NCBI RefSeq assembly: GCF_000004195.4
Contig: NC_030677.2
Location: 98,794,829 to 98,858,828 of the forward strand
Origin: Xenopus tropicalis
Lineage: Eukaryota > Chordata > Amphibia > Anura > Pipidae
Direction: 5' to 3'
Length of the DNA stretch: 64,000 bases
Shown here piece after piece: positions 39,384 to 51,466 of the stretch. The position numbers were made by a program, and so were the translations under genes. Each line of letters opens with the position of its first letter. The first letter of the stretch is position 1. Below the pieces are notes generated by a model that was given only the letters and a program-made list of their open reading frames with translations, made no database searches and was not told the origin of the DNA.

Positions 39384-40385
39384 GGAGTGGAGCATAAGTA
39401 ATACCTCACTCCACCTTCTAAGAATAACCCATTCACTGCCTTGCACCCCAGGCCCAGACTGTACATAGATGAGCTATAATTGAAAACACGTGTTTATCCC
39501 TGTCACTTCACAGGCACGTGTACGGCTCTGCTTATTACACCTTTGTAGCAGTGCCGAGGTCATGTTCTGTACAAATACACATGCACACAAAAACACACAT
39601 TAAGGGCTGCGTTCAAATGTGCCATTGTGTTAATGTTCTCCCTGCTGGATCACACAAGCACAGTATTCGAAGGAGCCTTAACTACTTATTTGCGTCACAT
39701 TGTAGGGAGGTTAAGTGCCCCCTGGCAGTGATAATGTTAACAGTTTGAGAGACAATGTTCCCCTTAGAAAAGGATAAATCTGATACCCCCTCCTTCATGG
39801 CGAATCCTTTAAAATTGCCTGCATCCCAACCTGCTGTGTATATAGGAAATCCCTTGTACCAGTGTCTTATTCTGTGCAATGGTGCTGCATGGGTATTTGT
39901 TTTCTATGACAACCACCTAAAACCAACCTCCAGCTCTTGGTAGAACCCATTCACCTTTTGCCTGCTACGGACAAAAAGGCCAACTGCCAACATGGTGCAG
40001 TAAAGAGACACTGCCGGCTGCCCAGATGGTAACATATGCCTTTCCCTGAAACTGCCCAAATCATCCAGCACTGAATAGTTTACAGTCTCCAGTCCTCCAT
40101 CCCAGGGTAGGAAGGGCAACAACTTCAGTCCCTTACACACTGCACAATGGATTGGAGCCCATGTGATTTTTTTAAATTGTGGCATGTTGTGGTCATGGAG
40201 AGATGCCACAAATATTCCCTTAATATTCCTCATTTTCTGTACATAAAGCACCTTTATTTCATCCTTGCTCCCTGAGTGCATGTGGAACAGTTTTGCACTA
40301 ATTTGGACATTTTTTGTCTCTGTAAAAATATTTTATTATAACAGCCATTAAATAAAAAGAAATAAAACCACTATGTTTCATTTAC
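39384..40385 (+). other. unc13a: unc13a 3' UTR
   Basis: About 1 kb between the TAG stop and two closely spaced AATAAA signals. No splice sites or further coding are evident. The end is inferred from the polyadenylation signals. Confidence 0.7.
40351..40366 (+). promoter_or_regulatory. unc13a polyadenylation signals
   Basis: Two AATAAA hexamers at 40351-40356 and 40361-40366, about 970 nt after the stop. They are the first tandem canonical signals downstream; cleavage is expected within about 10-30 nt. Confidence 0.7.
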
Positions 40386-40458
40386 CTGTGCAAGTGCAAT
40401 TTGAAGCATATTTTAATGAGCCGGTAACAGCCATTTAAAATACATCTTTAGTGTATGC

Positions 40459-40708
40459 ACAGGTATGGGATCTGTAATTGGTCAAATGGTTTCCTTTTTC
40501 TCAGTTCTAATAATACAGTACCTTGCACTTGATTTTAACTAAGCTGCATAAATCCATATTGGTGGGAAAACATTCCTATTGGATTTATGTAATATTTCAG
40601 TGTTTTATGGTAGACTTTAGGTATGGTGATCCAAATTACAGAAAAAAACCCTTATCCAGAAAACCACAGCTCACAAACATTCCAAATAATAGATCCTATA
40701 CCTGTACT
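40459..40708. mobile_element. 'ACAGGTATGGGA' MITE, copy 2
   Basis: Left GCACAGGTATGGGATC, right (reversed) GTACAGGTATAGGATC. Diverged copy of 26682-27014, starting about 90 bp downstream of the unc13a polyadenylation signals. Confidence 0.75.
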
Positions 40709-40771
40709 TAAGGGCATTAAGTATACCAGTAGACACTTGTTGCTTCATAGTGCCTTCTTTTGAAAGCAAAT

Positions 40772-40915
40772 ACAGGTATAGGATCCTATATCCGGAAACC
40801 CATTATCCAAAAAGCTCAGAATTATGAGAAGGCCATCTGCCATTTTAATCAAATAATTCACATTTTAATTTTTTCTCTGTAATAATAGAACAGTACCTTG
40901 ATTAGCAAGGGACAA
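40772..40915. mobile_element. 'ACAGGTATAGGA' MITE, half copy
   Basis: Begins ACAGGTATAGGATCC and continues TATCCGGAAACCCATTATCC; the matching right end is absent. One-sided remnant of the same family. Confidence 0.7.
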
Positions 40916-41084
40916 GAAAAATAGCTACAAACTCCTGGGTGTCAGTTTCACTTGCATTTTTCTTACTCGAATCAATCAGTTTTTGCACAGAGTTCTTTTA
41001 TTTTGCACTCGATTTTGTAACGAGAAAGCTGAAGGGAAAAAGGATTTAAAGTATAAAATCTTTTCTTAGTAGCAGGTCAACTCT

Positions 41085-41262
41085 AAGGGGTATATTTATC
41101 AAAAAAAAAAAAATTGGGAGTGAAGCATTACTGATGATGTTGCCCAGGGCAACCAATCAGCAATTAGATTTCAACAAAAGCAAAGTATCTGATTGGCTTC
41201 TATGAGCAACATCACCAGTAATGTTTCACTCCATTCTTACACAACTGATAAATATACCCTTG
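41085..41262. mobile_element. Short foldback MITE
   Basis: Ends AAGGGGTATATTTATCA and (reversed) CAAGGGTATATTTATCA; inner arms GATGTTGCCCAGGGCAACCAATCAG / CTGATTGG…GAGCAACATCACCAGTAATG pair. About 178 bp, intergenic. Confidence 0.8.
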
Positions 41263-42009
41263 AGGCACCTGCTCACATTAACCCTCTCCTCGCCAAAGCC
41301 TCTCACCTTGATTTAATCAAATTAAGCTTCTTTTTTTGTGGTTTCTTTTGTAAAATAATGGGAGGGAGTAAAAAGGAAAATGAAAAAAAAAAGGCCTGCA
41401 GGTGAAATAAGGTGCCCTGAAAGACCTGGCTGTAGCTCTGCAACAAAAGGGCAGTCAGAGCCTATCTCAAACAGCTCCACTGCTTCTACTTCTGCAGCCC
41501 ATGTGATCACTGTAAATTGTTTGCGGTAGTAGCAACCCAAGCCAAGTCAGCACTGAGGCAGAGCAGCTTACATGGAAATATAAATACTGGCACAGGGTGT
41601 CTCCCACCCATAAGTACTGAACAGCAAACAAAGGATATCAATTTTGTGCTTTGTCTGATTAGTTAAAGCATAATATTCAAATCTCCAAAAAATTATTTGA
41701 TTTATGTTTATAATCACTTTGTGTCAACTAGTGACTTAAAAACAATTGTTTGTATGCACACACATGTCCTGAGTACAATGTTCACATGATTAGTAAATCT
41801 ATGGTCAGTTTTAGAACATGATTAAAATAGGGGGCCGAAATCCAGAAGTCAGTTTCATCTATTTACATTCTTAATTAAAGAGGGAGGATTTTGATAGGCA
41901 TAAATGAAAAATAGAGCTATAAATTCATTTAATTGACCCCAAAGTGGGTATCTATATGTATATACACGTGCTTAAAGGGAGGAGGGGAGGGACACCAAAC
42001 AAGGGTAGC

Positions 42010-42400
42010 CTCAGGCATATGTAGGGTAAAGTTCATGCAATAAATAAATAAGTAAAAAAAAATTAAAAAGGGGGGATATCACATCAGACCACGCTTTCAG
42101 GTCTGAAACAAATAATGCTGCATTGAGCGTGACCAAACTCCTAACAACATCCACCAACCCAATGCTAAACGCGGCTATCAAGAGCCGATCATTCAGAAAA
42201 CATACCCGCTCCCCATTCAATTAGCACTACCCCAAAGCGTACCACATATGAGGATGCACCTCGCTCCCCCCGAGTAACCCTCCTCACTTCTACCTGCGGC
42301 TTTTAAGAGCCTCCTACGCTCGGCACAAACGTACCGGATAAATTAACTGACTGTCTAGTAACGTGAACAGTCATCTTCTTCATCCAACCTCCCCCTTATT
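42010..42400. other. Unexplained CpG-richer intergenic block
   Basis: Relative to the AT-rich flanks, this stretch has many CpGs (for example CTGCGGC, CCTACGCTCGGC, AACGTACCGG, AGCCGATC). No ORF, tRNA-like fold or repeat I recognise. It lies about 2.4 kb upstream of the ap1m1 start. It could be an old repeat, or a regulatory or minor promoter region. Confidence 0.3.
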
Positions 42401-43668
42401 CACTGCAGTTATCTAAGGCTGTAGCCTGCATTACAACTGCAGCAAAGGAGAAGAGGAGGAATAATTTCAATGCATCCACCCTGGGTCACAGCTGTTCCTA
42501 TCACAAGCCAACATGCCCCTGTAATAAGCACCCCTGTGGGTGTGGTGCCTAAGAGAAGAGGATGACATACATGCAGCAAATCCTTCTGCTCCTCTCATCC
42601 TTGCTGAGCAAGACAAAAAAAAAAGTTTCTCAAGAGTAGACTTGGTATAAAATTGCAGAATAAAGTGCATATGGACCTGGTTCATAATTTGCCTTTAGTA
42701 ATCCATTCTGTGACACAATACATCAGTATCATAAAAGTTGTCAAGATCATTAAGTTCCATAAAAACTTTATGTCTCACCAGACCTCGGTGAGGGTTATAG
42801 CCCATTCTAACACACAGCACAGTCTTTAAATATAGGCATTTAATTCAAACAGCTGTCATGGGCCTTCCCACATGTTTCAGGTACTCTCCTGTGAATTTCC
42901 TTCAAGTGACCCATACCATCCATGACTAGCATCTGGAGTCGAAGGACGGGGTCTTTTTTAGCCTCCTCATATGGACATGTGTAGAGTGGTGACCTGGTTC
43001 TCTGAATTCTTCCAGAAAAGAGGTGCTAAGTGCTAAAGCTATAATGCCAGGATGTCTGTTACATCTCTGGGTCCAGGAGTTGAATAGCACATGCAAGCTG
43101 ACAAACTTGCATGCACCAACTACTGGAGTAGAGAGGGCGTGGTTCTTTGAAAGTTTGGAAACCTACATGGAGACAGTCAACTTAGATTTAGCTGGGGTGT
43201 GATTTCAGTTGCTCCTTGATGCTTGAGACCACAATGTACTGCTTAGAAGGGTCTCATCAGTCAGCCCTGCAGGAACTCATGTGGAGGACAAAGAGAGTGC
43301 TATCTTTATCTATTAGCTTTTGCTCTCCCATTTACTCTGTGCAAATTCTTCCAAAGAAAGTCACCTTGGCAGCCCTTTCTGGATTCTTCTGCTTTTCTGT
43401 GGCAATAAACTTGATTTTTCTCTTTTCCCTGACCCCATCACAGAGTTTTATTTTAACCGATCATAATAAAAAACACAATAATGAAAAGGTAGAAAAGAGT
43501 TAATGCTTTGCTTTGCAGAATGGTCTCAGGAACCACTCACCAGGACCCACTGGGACAACTCCCTCTACCATGGCAGGCCAGTCCCACACTGTATATGGCA
43601 GGGTTTTAGGAGAGTTTTATGAACATGTATTAGCTAAGACTGACCACAGCAGCACAGATAATAAATAC

Positions 43669-43835
43669 CAGGGCCGGAACTAGGGGTAGGCGGAAGAGGC
43701 ACCTGTCTAGGGCAGGTACTTCTGTTGCCAACCCTTAGTCCGGGATCTCTTACCCCCACAGTGGATTTCCTGGTAGAGGGGGAAGTGGTGGGGCAAGGTG
43801 GCTGGCCAGGTCGCCTATGGGCCACCTCTGATAAA
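43669..43835. repeat. 'GGGCCGGAACTAGGGG' repeat, copy 2
   Basis: Starts CAGGGCCGGAACTAGGGGTA, identical to the start of 12809-13030, then diverges (GGCGGAAGAGGCACCTGTC). Confidence 0.7.
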
Positions 43836-44089
43836 TACACTCCAGCTAAAACCAAGACCTGCTAGTAAATAATAATTATGTGAATTATTATGTTTATACA
43901 ACAGCAATAATCTGTTTGACAAATCAAATGCATATATATGTACATTTATTTATACAGTGCTACAGTATATACAGAGCATATACATTTGTAAAGGATGGGA
44001 AGTGTACAATGAGAAATAAACATTTTAATAAATAAAACATACACAGTGACAAACATGAGTCAGTAAACCCTCTTCTTTAAATGAACAGG

Positions 44090-44300
44090 GCTTGTGCTGA
44101 ACATACTTTGTATCTTTATTTTTAATTATGTAAAGTCTATGTGGTTTTTTATATATCTTGGGGTAAACAGAGAAACAGAAGCTACTCCATGTTTGGTTCA
44201 TGCCAGGTAGATAATTTCATTACCAGTATTCAACCCCCTCCCTCGCCCATTGTGTTTTATTCGCAGGAGTCCATCATGCAGGGGAATAATCTGTACATGG
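44090..44300. repeat. Dispersed repeat, copy 2 of 2
   Basis: Partner of 25605-25840, with the same block order. The long open stretch that overlaps it (44141-44578) has no recognisable protein and is not taken as a gene. Confidence 0.7.
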
Positions 44301-44639
44301 GCAATCAAATTATCTCCTTCATGGAACAGAATCAGTTTCCCTGTTTTTGCTGTGTCTTCTCAAGAATGAACAAAAAAACAGATTTTTCATATCATACCAA
44401 CATGCAAAAAGTACGTTCAGCGCAAGCTTTACTACAAAGGCTTCCTTCCATAAAAGCCAAATGTAGTAGAACGTCCGTGCAATCTGATTCGCGTGAATCA
44501 ATATGGCCAAGAATAAATAGTAACGCAAGGAATTGTTTCAATCTGTCAGCCGTAAAACAATTAATGGCCTTTCTATAAGACGTCTCACACATTTTTTGTG
44601 TGGAGACATGTTTAGACCGTTCACAAATATCGACTATGG

Positions 44640-44856
44640 AAGGACCCGCTTTTTGACTAAATCCGCCATCTTAGTAAGGGAATGTTAAGTCTCTATGACA
44701 GGGCTAACCGGAAGTTACATTGCGTTTCCTCTCTGAGCGGACCGCTATCGAGGTGGATAACGGGGATGGTATTGTGAGAGGACTGAGGATAACGAAGCTT
44801 TGGGCTAGTGGGCAGCAGCTTGGCTTGCCTTTGCAGGACTATCTTCGGCCGTAAGG
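44640..44856 (+). promoter_or_regulatory. ap1m1: ap1m1 promoter and 5' UTR region
   Basis: CpG-rich, TATA-less region directly upstream of the ap1m1 ATG. It contains CCGCCATCTT at 44663-44672 (reverse of AAGATGGCGG, a YY1-type site) and ACCGGAAGT at 44707-44715 (ETS/GABP-type). Both are common in housekeeping vertebrate promoters. The start site is not visible; about 44,720-44,780 is plausible. Confidence 0.7.
44766..44777 (+). other. Possible 3-codon uORF in ap1m1 leader
   Basis: ATG GTA TTG TGA, 80 nt upstream of the main ATG. It matters only if transcription starts above it; a G sits at -3 and +4, so the context is usable. Confidence 0.35.
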
Positions 44857-44898
44857 ATGTCGGCTAGCGCAGTATATGTGCTAGACCTGAAAGGGAAG
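44857..44898 (+). CDS. ap1m1: ap1m1 exon 1 (start codon)
   Basis: Residues 1-14, MSASAVYVLDLKGK. The ATG has A at -3. Donor GTGAGC. The 3.8-kb first intron contains a TTAA MITE (46382-46853) and other low-complexity sequence. Confidence 0.96.
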
Positions 44899-46381
44899 GT
44901 GAGCGTTCGGATAATGAATGCGGGCAGGGCTGGTCACCAAGAGCGGGGCTGGCAGGGCCATGTTGTAGTGTTAGGGTGCCGAATAGAACGTTTCTGATCT
45001 GTATGAGCAAGGCGGATGAAATGAAGCAATATTAGGACAATACAGCATTATTTCTTTGAATATGACAGATTGTGTATGTGTTTCATCATTGAAGGTCGCT
45101 GAATTCGATTGTAGCTAGCCAGGCCCTTCTCAGAGTGGCATGATTTCTCTTCCGATTAGATGCATGTCTGACCAAACCTTATAAATGTGGTATTCGTATT
45201 GTACATCGCCACCACCCAATACGTTCCACTCCCTGTATGAGATGCTCTGCCTGCTGCTCGTTTGGCCGGCAGCTGCCACTTCTATGTTACTGAGCCGGAG
45301 TTAATAACACTGTGTGAGCGCAGCAGCAGGTGCCCCTGTGTGCGATTTACTTGTGTGCCAAACCTTACCTACATGTGAAAGGACTGTGTGAAGGTCAGAA
45401 GCTAAGGATTGCCTGAAATGTTACTCATTAGTGAAATAGCCATGGGATCTGTCTGAGCAGTTTTTATTATAAATCAGTAGTACAGAAAACCCTGGCACAG
45501 ATCTGTTCATTAAATATCTATGTGTACATCACTATCACTTCCTCAGATCATTGGTTTTCAGACATTTTAAGCTTAACAAGAGCCTCGTGGGGATCCAGAT
45601 CCAGATATAGGAAAAAATTATCAGTCGCACAGCCATAGTGTAGGAGAGCAACTCTTACCCCAAGTGGCCTTAAAGATTGGCTTTCTGCTGTACCTATGAC
45701 AGAAAGTAGCATTCTCCCTAGATCTTACCTGATTTATGTTTATCTAACTACTTTGTGTCTGTGAAACACATCCCTGCAATACTCCAGGTTCAGCATTTTG
45801 GGTTAAGCATTTTTATCACTCAACATATTTTTCTCTTGGTTATTATTAACCAAATCCAAGCTGTTAGGGTAAACTCCAGGAGTGCTTATGATCAGTTTTT
45901 GTGGGTCAGATTCTGTCTGACTTAACAGCACAAGAGTTTGTTGGATCTTACAAAATCTGATCTCCATCAGTTCTAATTTAATTTTGGATCAGATATAGTG
46001 AAGTTTAGCCCGTAGAGCACAAAAAAGTAAAAAAAATGATGGGGGGAGGTGCCTAGACATTCCCAGAAATTACAACCTATAACCTTGGATCCAAAGACTA
46101 CTTTATATCCACATTTGCTGTGTTTCATCTAAATGGTACTGGGACCTGTTTGAACAGATTTATTTTTTAGAAAATGGATTAAAGCTTGTTGTGGTTTTTT
46201 GAACAGGACTGACAGGAATGTGTTCTATAAATCCACAGTTTACATATTTATTGCCTACCTTTTTCAAATGTTTTATTTTTGTTTATTATAAACCACTTAA
46301 AAATACTTGTATATGCTATCTTTCTGTTATGGATGGTACACTGATATTTGTATTATACAAATAACTGCAACTGGGTTTGTC

Positions 46382-46853
46382 TTAAAGGAGAAGGAAAGGC
46401 TAATAAAGAGTTAATCTCAAGCTGCAGGCATACCTTCAGTTCTCTCAATAGTGCCCCTAAGTCTCCCCATATTTCACCTGTTCAGATGATCAGAAGCTAA
46501 ACAGGAAGAAAAAACACTGAGCTGTGTAAAGTTCCCATAATGCCTCACTCCTGCACAGACACCCAGACCAAGTGAACATGCTCAGTTAGTAAGACTATGA
46601 GTCAGCTTCCTGTTGATTGGCTCAGATCCACATTCCTAAGGGGGGGGTGAGTTCTTAGCATTCTTGAGGGAGGAGGGGAGCAGGGGAGCAGCAGAGAGGA
46701 GAGAGCTGAAAGCTGTGTGTCTCTGGCAGAGGAAAACAGACACAGCTAATCTTTTTACAGATAAGTCAGTATAGTGTTTCTGTGAGTGTTTATTGCTGTA
46801 TTTACATAGACATTTCTGATAAAGCTTCTGGTAAACCTTTTTTTCTGTCTTAA
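46382..46853. mobile_element. TTAA-flanked MITE, copy 2
   Basis: Starts TTAAAGGAGAAGGAAAGGC. Its right part (ACTGTATTTACATAGACATTTCTGATAAAGCTT-type blocks) is the inverse of the interior of 30065-30507. TTAA at 46382-46385 and 46850-46853. Confidence 0.7.
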
Positions 46854-48658
46854 AATGACTCTAAACAACCCCCAGAATAACTTACCTTAGTCCCTGCATT
46901 CAGTCTGATCTGGTTTCTGATTTATAAGTTGAAATCTCCAGCTCTTTTCCTCTTCTTCCTGGTACAGCATGAAGCCCTGCCTCTCTTCCTGTTCAGCTCT
47001 CTATAGTGGAAGAGGGCAGCTTTCTGGGAATGCACAGTAAGTCAGGCAAGTTATGTATGGGAACTGAAAAAAAACTGCTGCTGCACACTGGCTTCTGCTT
47101 CTCTGTACATTCCCAGAAAGCTTCTTCTATGTCAGGCTTACTACTTCTTTAAATGAGTAGGTCACGTTTAAATGACCCTTTCATATGATGCAGTGATGTT
47201 CTAAGATAATTTGCTGAGTGCCTTTATTTTTATTTTTTGGTCAAGCAGCTTTCCAGATAGGAATTACAGCAGCTGTCTGTTTGTTAGGTTCTAGTTTACC
47301 CTAACAACCAGGCAATGATTTCAGTAAGAGACCTGAAGATGAATAGTTAAGGGCCCGAAGAGAAAGATAAGTAATAAAAAGTAACTAAAATTGTAGACTC
47401 ACAGGGGATGTTGCAGTAAATGACCCTATTTTAAGCTGGAAAGAGGCAGGAAATATAGGCAAATAATAAAAAAAACTATAAAAAAAAAAATAAAAGGTGA
47501 GCTACCCTTTAACATTCAGTGAGCTAGGCTAGTGCATAGAGCACTATGTAGACCCAAACTCAATGGCTGTTTTGTTGCCATGGTAATTATTATTTTCTTT
47601 TAAGCAGTTCCCATGCATGGCTGTTTTGTGCTTTCCTTTATAATTATTGATGCGCTTCAGTCATGTAAAAGTATAACCTCTCCGTGACAATTCCAGTTAA
47701 GCAACTTTCACAATGTTTTCTGCATTTTTCTAACTTTCAAGCATTTCAGTGTAATGCCAAAAATGTTGCACTATTTCAGTTGTTTACAATGCAAGGCATT
47801 GGGCAGGTTTGAGGTTGCTTTGCAGCAGTTCTGAGCCCATTTCATTAAAGCACAAAAAAATCTGTTCCCAGTCATGGCTTTCTTATTGGTAGCACCAAGC
47901 TGTGTGGCTTTGTGCTTTCACAGGCAAGCAGAAAATGATGCTCTGTACTGCTTACTAAGGCTGAAACCTTCCATGGGAGCTGTGTGTTCAAAGGCAGCTG
48001 GCAGTGAGATTTCTGTTATACTGTGATAGTTGATATTTTACGTTTAAACAAACACACTCAGCTGAAATATTTTTTCTGTTCATACACTGAAGGTTGGGTT
48101 TTGGCTAGTTTTTCCAGCTAATTTATTTCAAATACAGTTCGCTGTTACTGGATCAAAATAGAAAGTAAGATTAAAAAAAATGTGTTCCATATATATCAGC
48201 AGTTTTTGTAAACTGGTGAGGTTTTGGCCACCAATGTATTGTATACAAGTTGCAGTAAATGTTCCCTGTGTGCCATGCACTCATGCCAGTAAACAGAGTT
48301 TGAAACCAGTGCACTCAGAGAATTTATAGGAACAACCAATCTTCTGTTTATTTAGACTATATCAGGATGCATGAAATGTGAAACTTGCAGTGTGTAGAGA
48401 AAATAAGGTTCTGTATTATGATATAAAGAAGGAAGCAATGTTGTTTAGAACATATAGTAATCCAAAGCACATGCTGTTAAGAAGGGCAGATTCACAGGTG
48501 TAGTATGTAACTCCCTCTGTAATATGATGACAATTTTATTATTTTATATAAACTTATTTTGCAGTGCTGTACAATAGATGGATTTATGCATAAATAGAAA
48601 TACTGATCAATACAGAAGGTAAAGAGAGCCCTGCTCATTATTGCCGTTTGTTTTAAAG

Positions 48659-48815
48659 GTCCTTATTTGCCGGAATTACCGCGGTGATGTGGACATGTCA
48701 GAAGTGGAGCACTTCATGCCAATTTTGATGGAGAAAGAAGAAGAAGGAGCACTTTCACCAATTCTGGCGCATGGAGGTGTCCGGTTCATGTGGATTAAAC
48801 ACAACAATCTATACC
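48659..48815 (+). CDS. ap1m1: ap1m1 exon 2
   Basis: Residues 15-66 plus one base, VLICRNYRGDVDMSEVEHFM and onward to MWIKHNNLY. Longin-like domain. The donor GTATCCT is of the U12 type. Confidence 0.97.
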
Positions 48816-50435
48816 GTATCCTATCTGTTTTGTAGTTTTTATGTCTGTTTGAGTTTTTCTTTCTTAATCTAAATCTTTTTGACAGTGGTCCAATTCAGTA
48901 GTTAAATTACTTCAGTCACAATCAGAATGTTTATTCCTACAAAATGTTTTGACGAATGAGTGGTCTAAAACATATCATGGTAATAAACCAGAACTGTTTT
49001 GCACACACTATAGATGACTGTATAATGGCTCTGGTGACTTGCTGTTACTACTTTTTTTTTTTTAAGTTCTATTGTCAATCCAGGATTCATGGTCCGAGCA
49101 GTAGGGCTTTATAGCAGTATAGCCATTTTGTTTCAATTAGCACTACTTGCACCAGTGTGACAGGTGGAAATTTAAACTGCTCTATTTCCCAATAGTAAGC
49201 AAGCCTGTAAATCTGTGTATCCTAAGGATACACTAAATGCAGGTATTCAAATACATTAACTGTATTTGAATTGCAATTCATTTTAAGATGTTCTAGAGTA
49301 TATATATATAATCTGAATATGAGTAACATACTGAATGTCATCATCTTCTAAAGGGCTCCCAGTATCCCCTGGGCAGGTGCCTGCACAGTACAGACTTTAT
49401 TCGTAGATTTCTGTACTGCACATGCAGGATGCACTGAAGAAAACAGCACTAGCATAAAGTGCGTGAAAGTACCTTGAGCCAGTGAGTTTTTAAACAAGAG
49501 GAACGCTGGCCTCTGGGGTTGGAGATTACTATAGTCACTAGAGGGGTGCCTAACAAATTGGAACCCCCAAGAATTTTATCTTTCATTCTCCTTTAAAGGC
49601 TCAGAATTATAATTTTATATTTTGCAGACTTTGATAACGGAGTAAATAATTTAGTATAATCTAACATGATTTCTCCTGCATAAAACCTAGCAGCCTCTAA
49701 AATGAATTGTTTGACCTCTAACATTTAAGGAGCATATCTATTAGCGGATTTTGCTTTTCTAGTGGTTTGTGAGTTTGTGAGTATCTTACAGAGCTAGCAA
49801 ATTATTTTTCCGTACAGATGTACAGACTTAAGTTGCTGAACTGCACTTTGTGGCAGAAAGGTGATTTCAGATCAGGTACGACCCTCTAGATAACAAAATA
49901 GGGACATCAAAAAGGGCACTTATCGCTAAATATTTGTTTCCCCAAGAGCAGCTATGGCTGACCGAGTCCAAATTTCAGATTGATAAAAAAAGTACTACTT
50001 TAAAGATGTGCAGTCAGCCATTATGGGGCATAATTATGAACCGTGTTCCACAAGCCAGGACACTTGCTCAGTTTGCACAGTGCCTAAACTTTGGGTAACA
50101 CACATGTTCATATTAAGCAAGTGTCATGGATATAGGTTCCTTTTAACCATTTATAGCAGTAGTTTTGAGGCTGGTGAGCCACTTGAGTAAATGACTTTGT
50201 ATTAGGAAATGCTTCACTCATGCTTGGGATCTCCTTCATAAATAGTAATAATAAAAAAATAACAAATTACCCCCTTTCACACATACACAACATTTCCCAA
50301 TATTACTGATTACTATATTAAAATGTTCATTAACACTGTTTGGTTATATATATCACTCCATTATGCATTATGTTTGCAACCTGAAACATTTGTATATCTG
50401 TATTTTTGTGTTATATTCACCTTGACAGTATTTAG
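48816..50435 (+). other. Candidate U12-type intron in ap1m1
   Basis: The 5' splice site GTATCCTAT matches the first seven bases of the minor-spliceosome consensus GTATCCTTT. The 3' end has ACCTTGAC (50419-50426), close to the U12 branch consensus TCCTTRAC, with the branch A at 50425, ten bases from the AG at 50434-50435, and no strong pyrimidine tract. All other ap1m1 and unc13a introns here have ordinary U2 donors. Confidence 0.85.
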
Positions 50436-50503
50436 TTGTTGCAACGTCTAAAAAGAATGCCTGTGTATCGTTGGTATTCTCCTTTCTGTACAAAGTAGTC
50501 CAG
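50436..50503 (+). CDS. ap1m1: ap1m1 exon 3
   Basis: Residues 67-89, LVATSKKNACVSLVFSFLYK followed by VVQ. Longin-like domain. Donor GTGAGT. Confidence 0.97.
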
Positions 50504-51335
50504 GTGAGTATTTTGAGTAAATAAATATGTATCAGTCTCTTTCACACATTCTGCAAAAGGAAAAAAGGTTCAGGCAGTCACTCTAGTTAAATGGTGCTAG
50601 TAATACAAACAAATCCAAAAACACTATACTATCATTAATAAGAACATTTGACTTCTGATACTCGTGGACAATACATAAAATGAACTACATCATTAGAACT
50701 TTGTCTGCTGAGAGTTAAGAGGCCACTAAATTAATTAGTCATTCCCATTAGTACCATGATATGTTACTGTTTCTAAAGATCTGACTGGAATTTGTGTGGT
50801 CACACAGCAGATTCTTTGTAAGACTCAAACCATTGGAGTAGTGACCTGTTTTTCAGACAGTTTAAATTCCATACCAGTGTGTTCCCTACTGTGTCTACTA
50901 GGAGCTGCTTGGTCTGTTCTCCATATTGTAGATATGCTTATATATGAATGAAGAATAAAGCTGGTTTACAGATTTCAGTCTAATTTCCTGTTAAGCAATT
51001 TGTTCCAAATTTGAAGATAATCATATCAACATGGCAGATTAGCAGCTACATCTTAGGACCAATAATGGAAGGAGAAATGAGAAAAAAAAATCTGAAATTT
51101 TAGATCTAATAAAAAGGTCTGATTCTCAATAGCTAATTGCTTTTTGTTCTTTATTTTATGCATAGTCATATCCTAACTTAGTGTTTTGCATAATGTGCTG
51201 TATTCAGTTAGTTACAATAACTTGTCCATATATTTTGCATTTGACATACATTTGGTCTGAAACCTATTGAACTTTTTGTGTTTAAAGCAGAAGGAAGAGG
51301 CATACTGAATTGCATTGTTTGTTTGTATTTTCTAG

Positions 51336-51466
51336 GTATTTTCTGAGTACTTTAAAGAGCTAGAAGAAGAAAGTATCCGTGATAATTTTGTAATTATATA
51401 TGAGTTATTAGATGAGCTAATGGATTTTGGCTATCCTCAAACCACAGACAGCAAAATCTTACAAGA
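51336..51466 (+). CDS. ap1m1: ap1m1 exon 4
   Basis: Residues 90-132 plus two bases, VFSEYFKELEEESIRDNFVI and onward to TTDSKILQ. Donor GTAAGT. The intron after it (51467-52484) shows nothing I recognise. Confidence 0.97.

Noticed and set aside
44141..44578. 145-residue open frame upstream of ap1m1
   Set aside because: Starts within a dispersed repeat also present at 25605-25840 and has no recognisable protein similarity.
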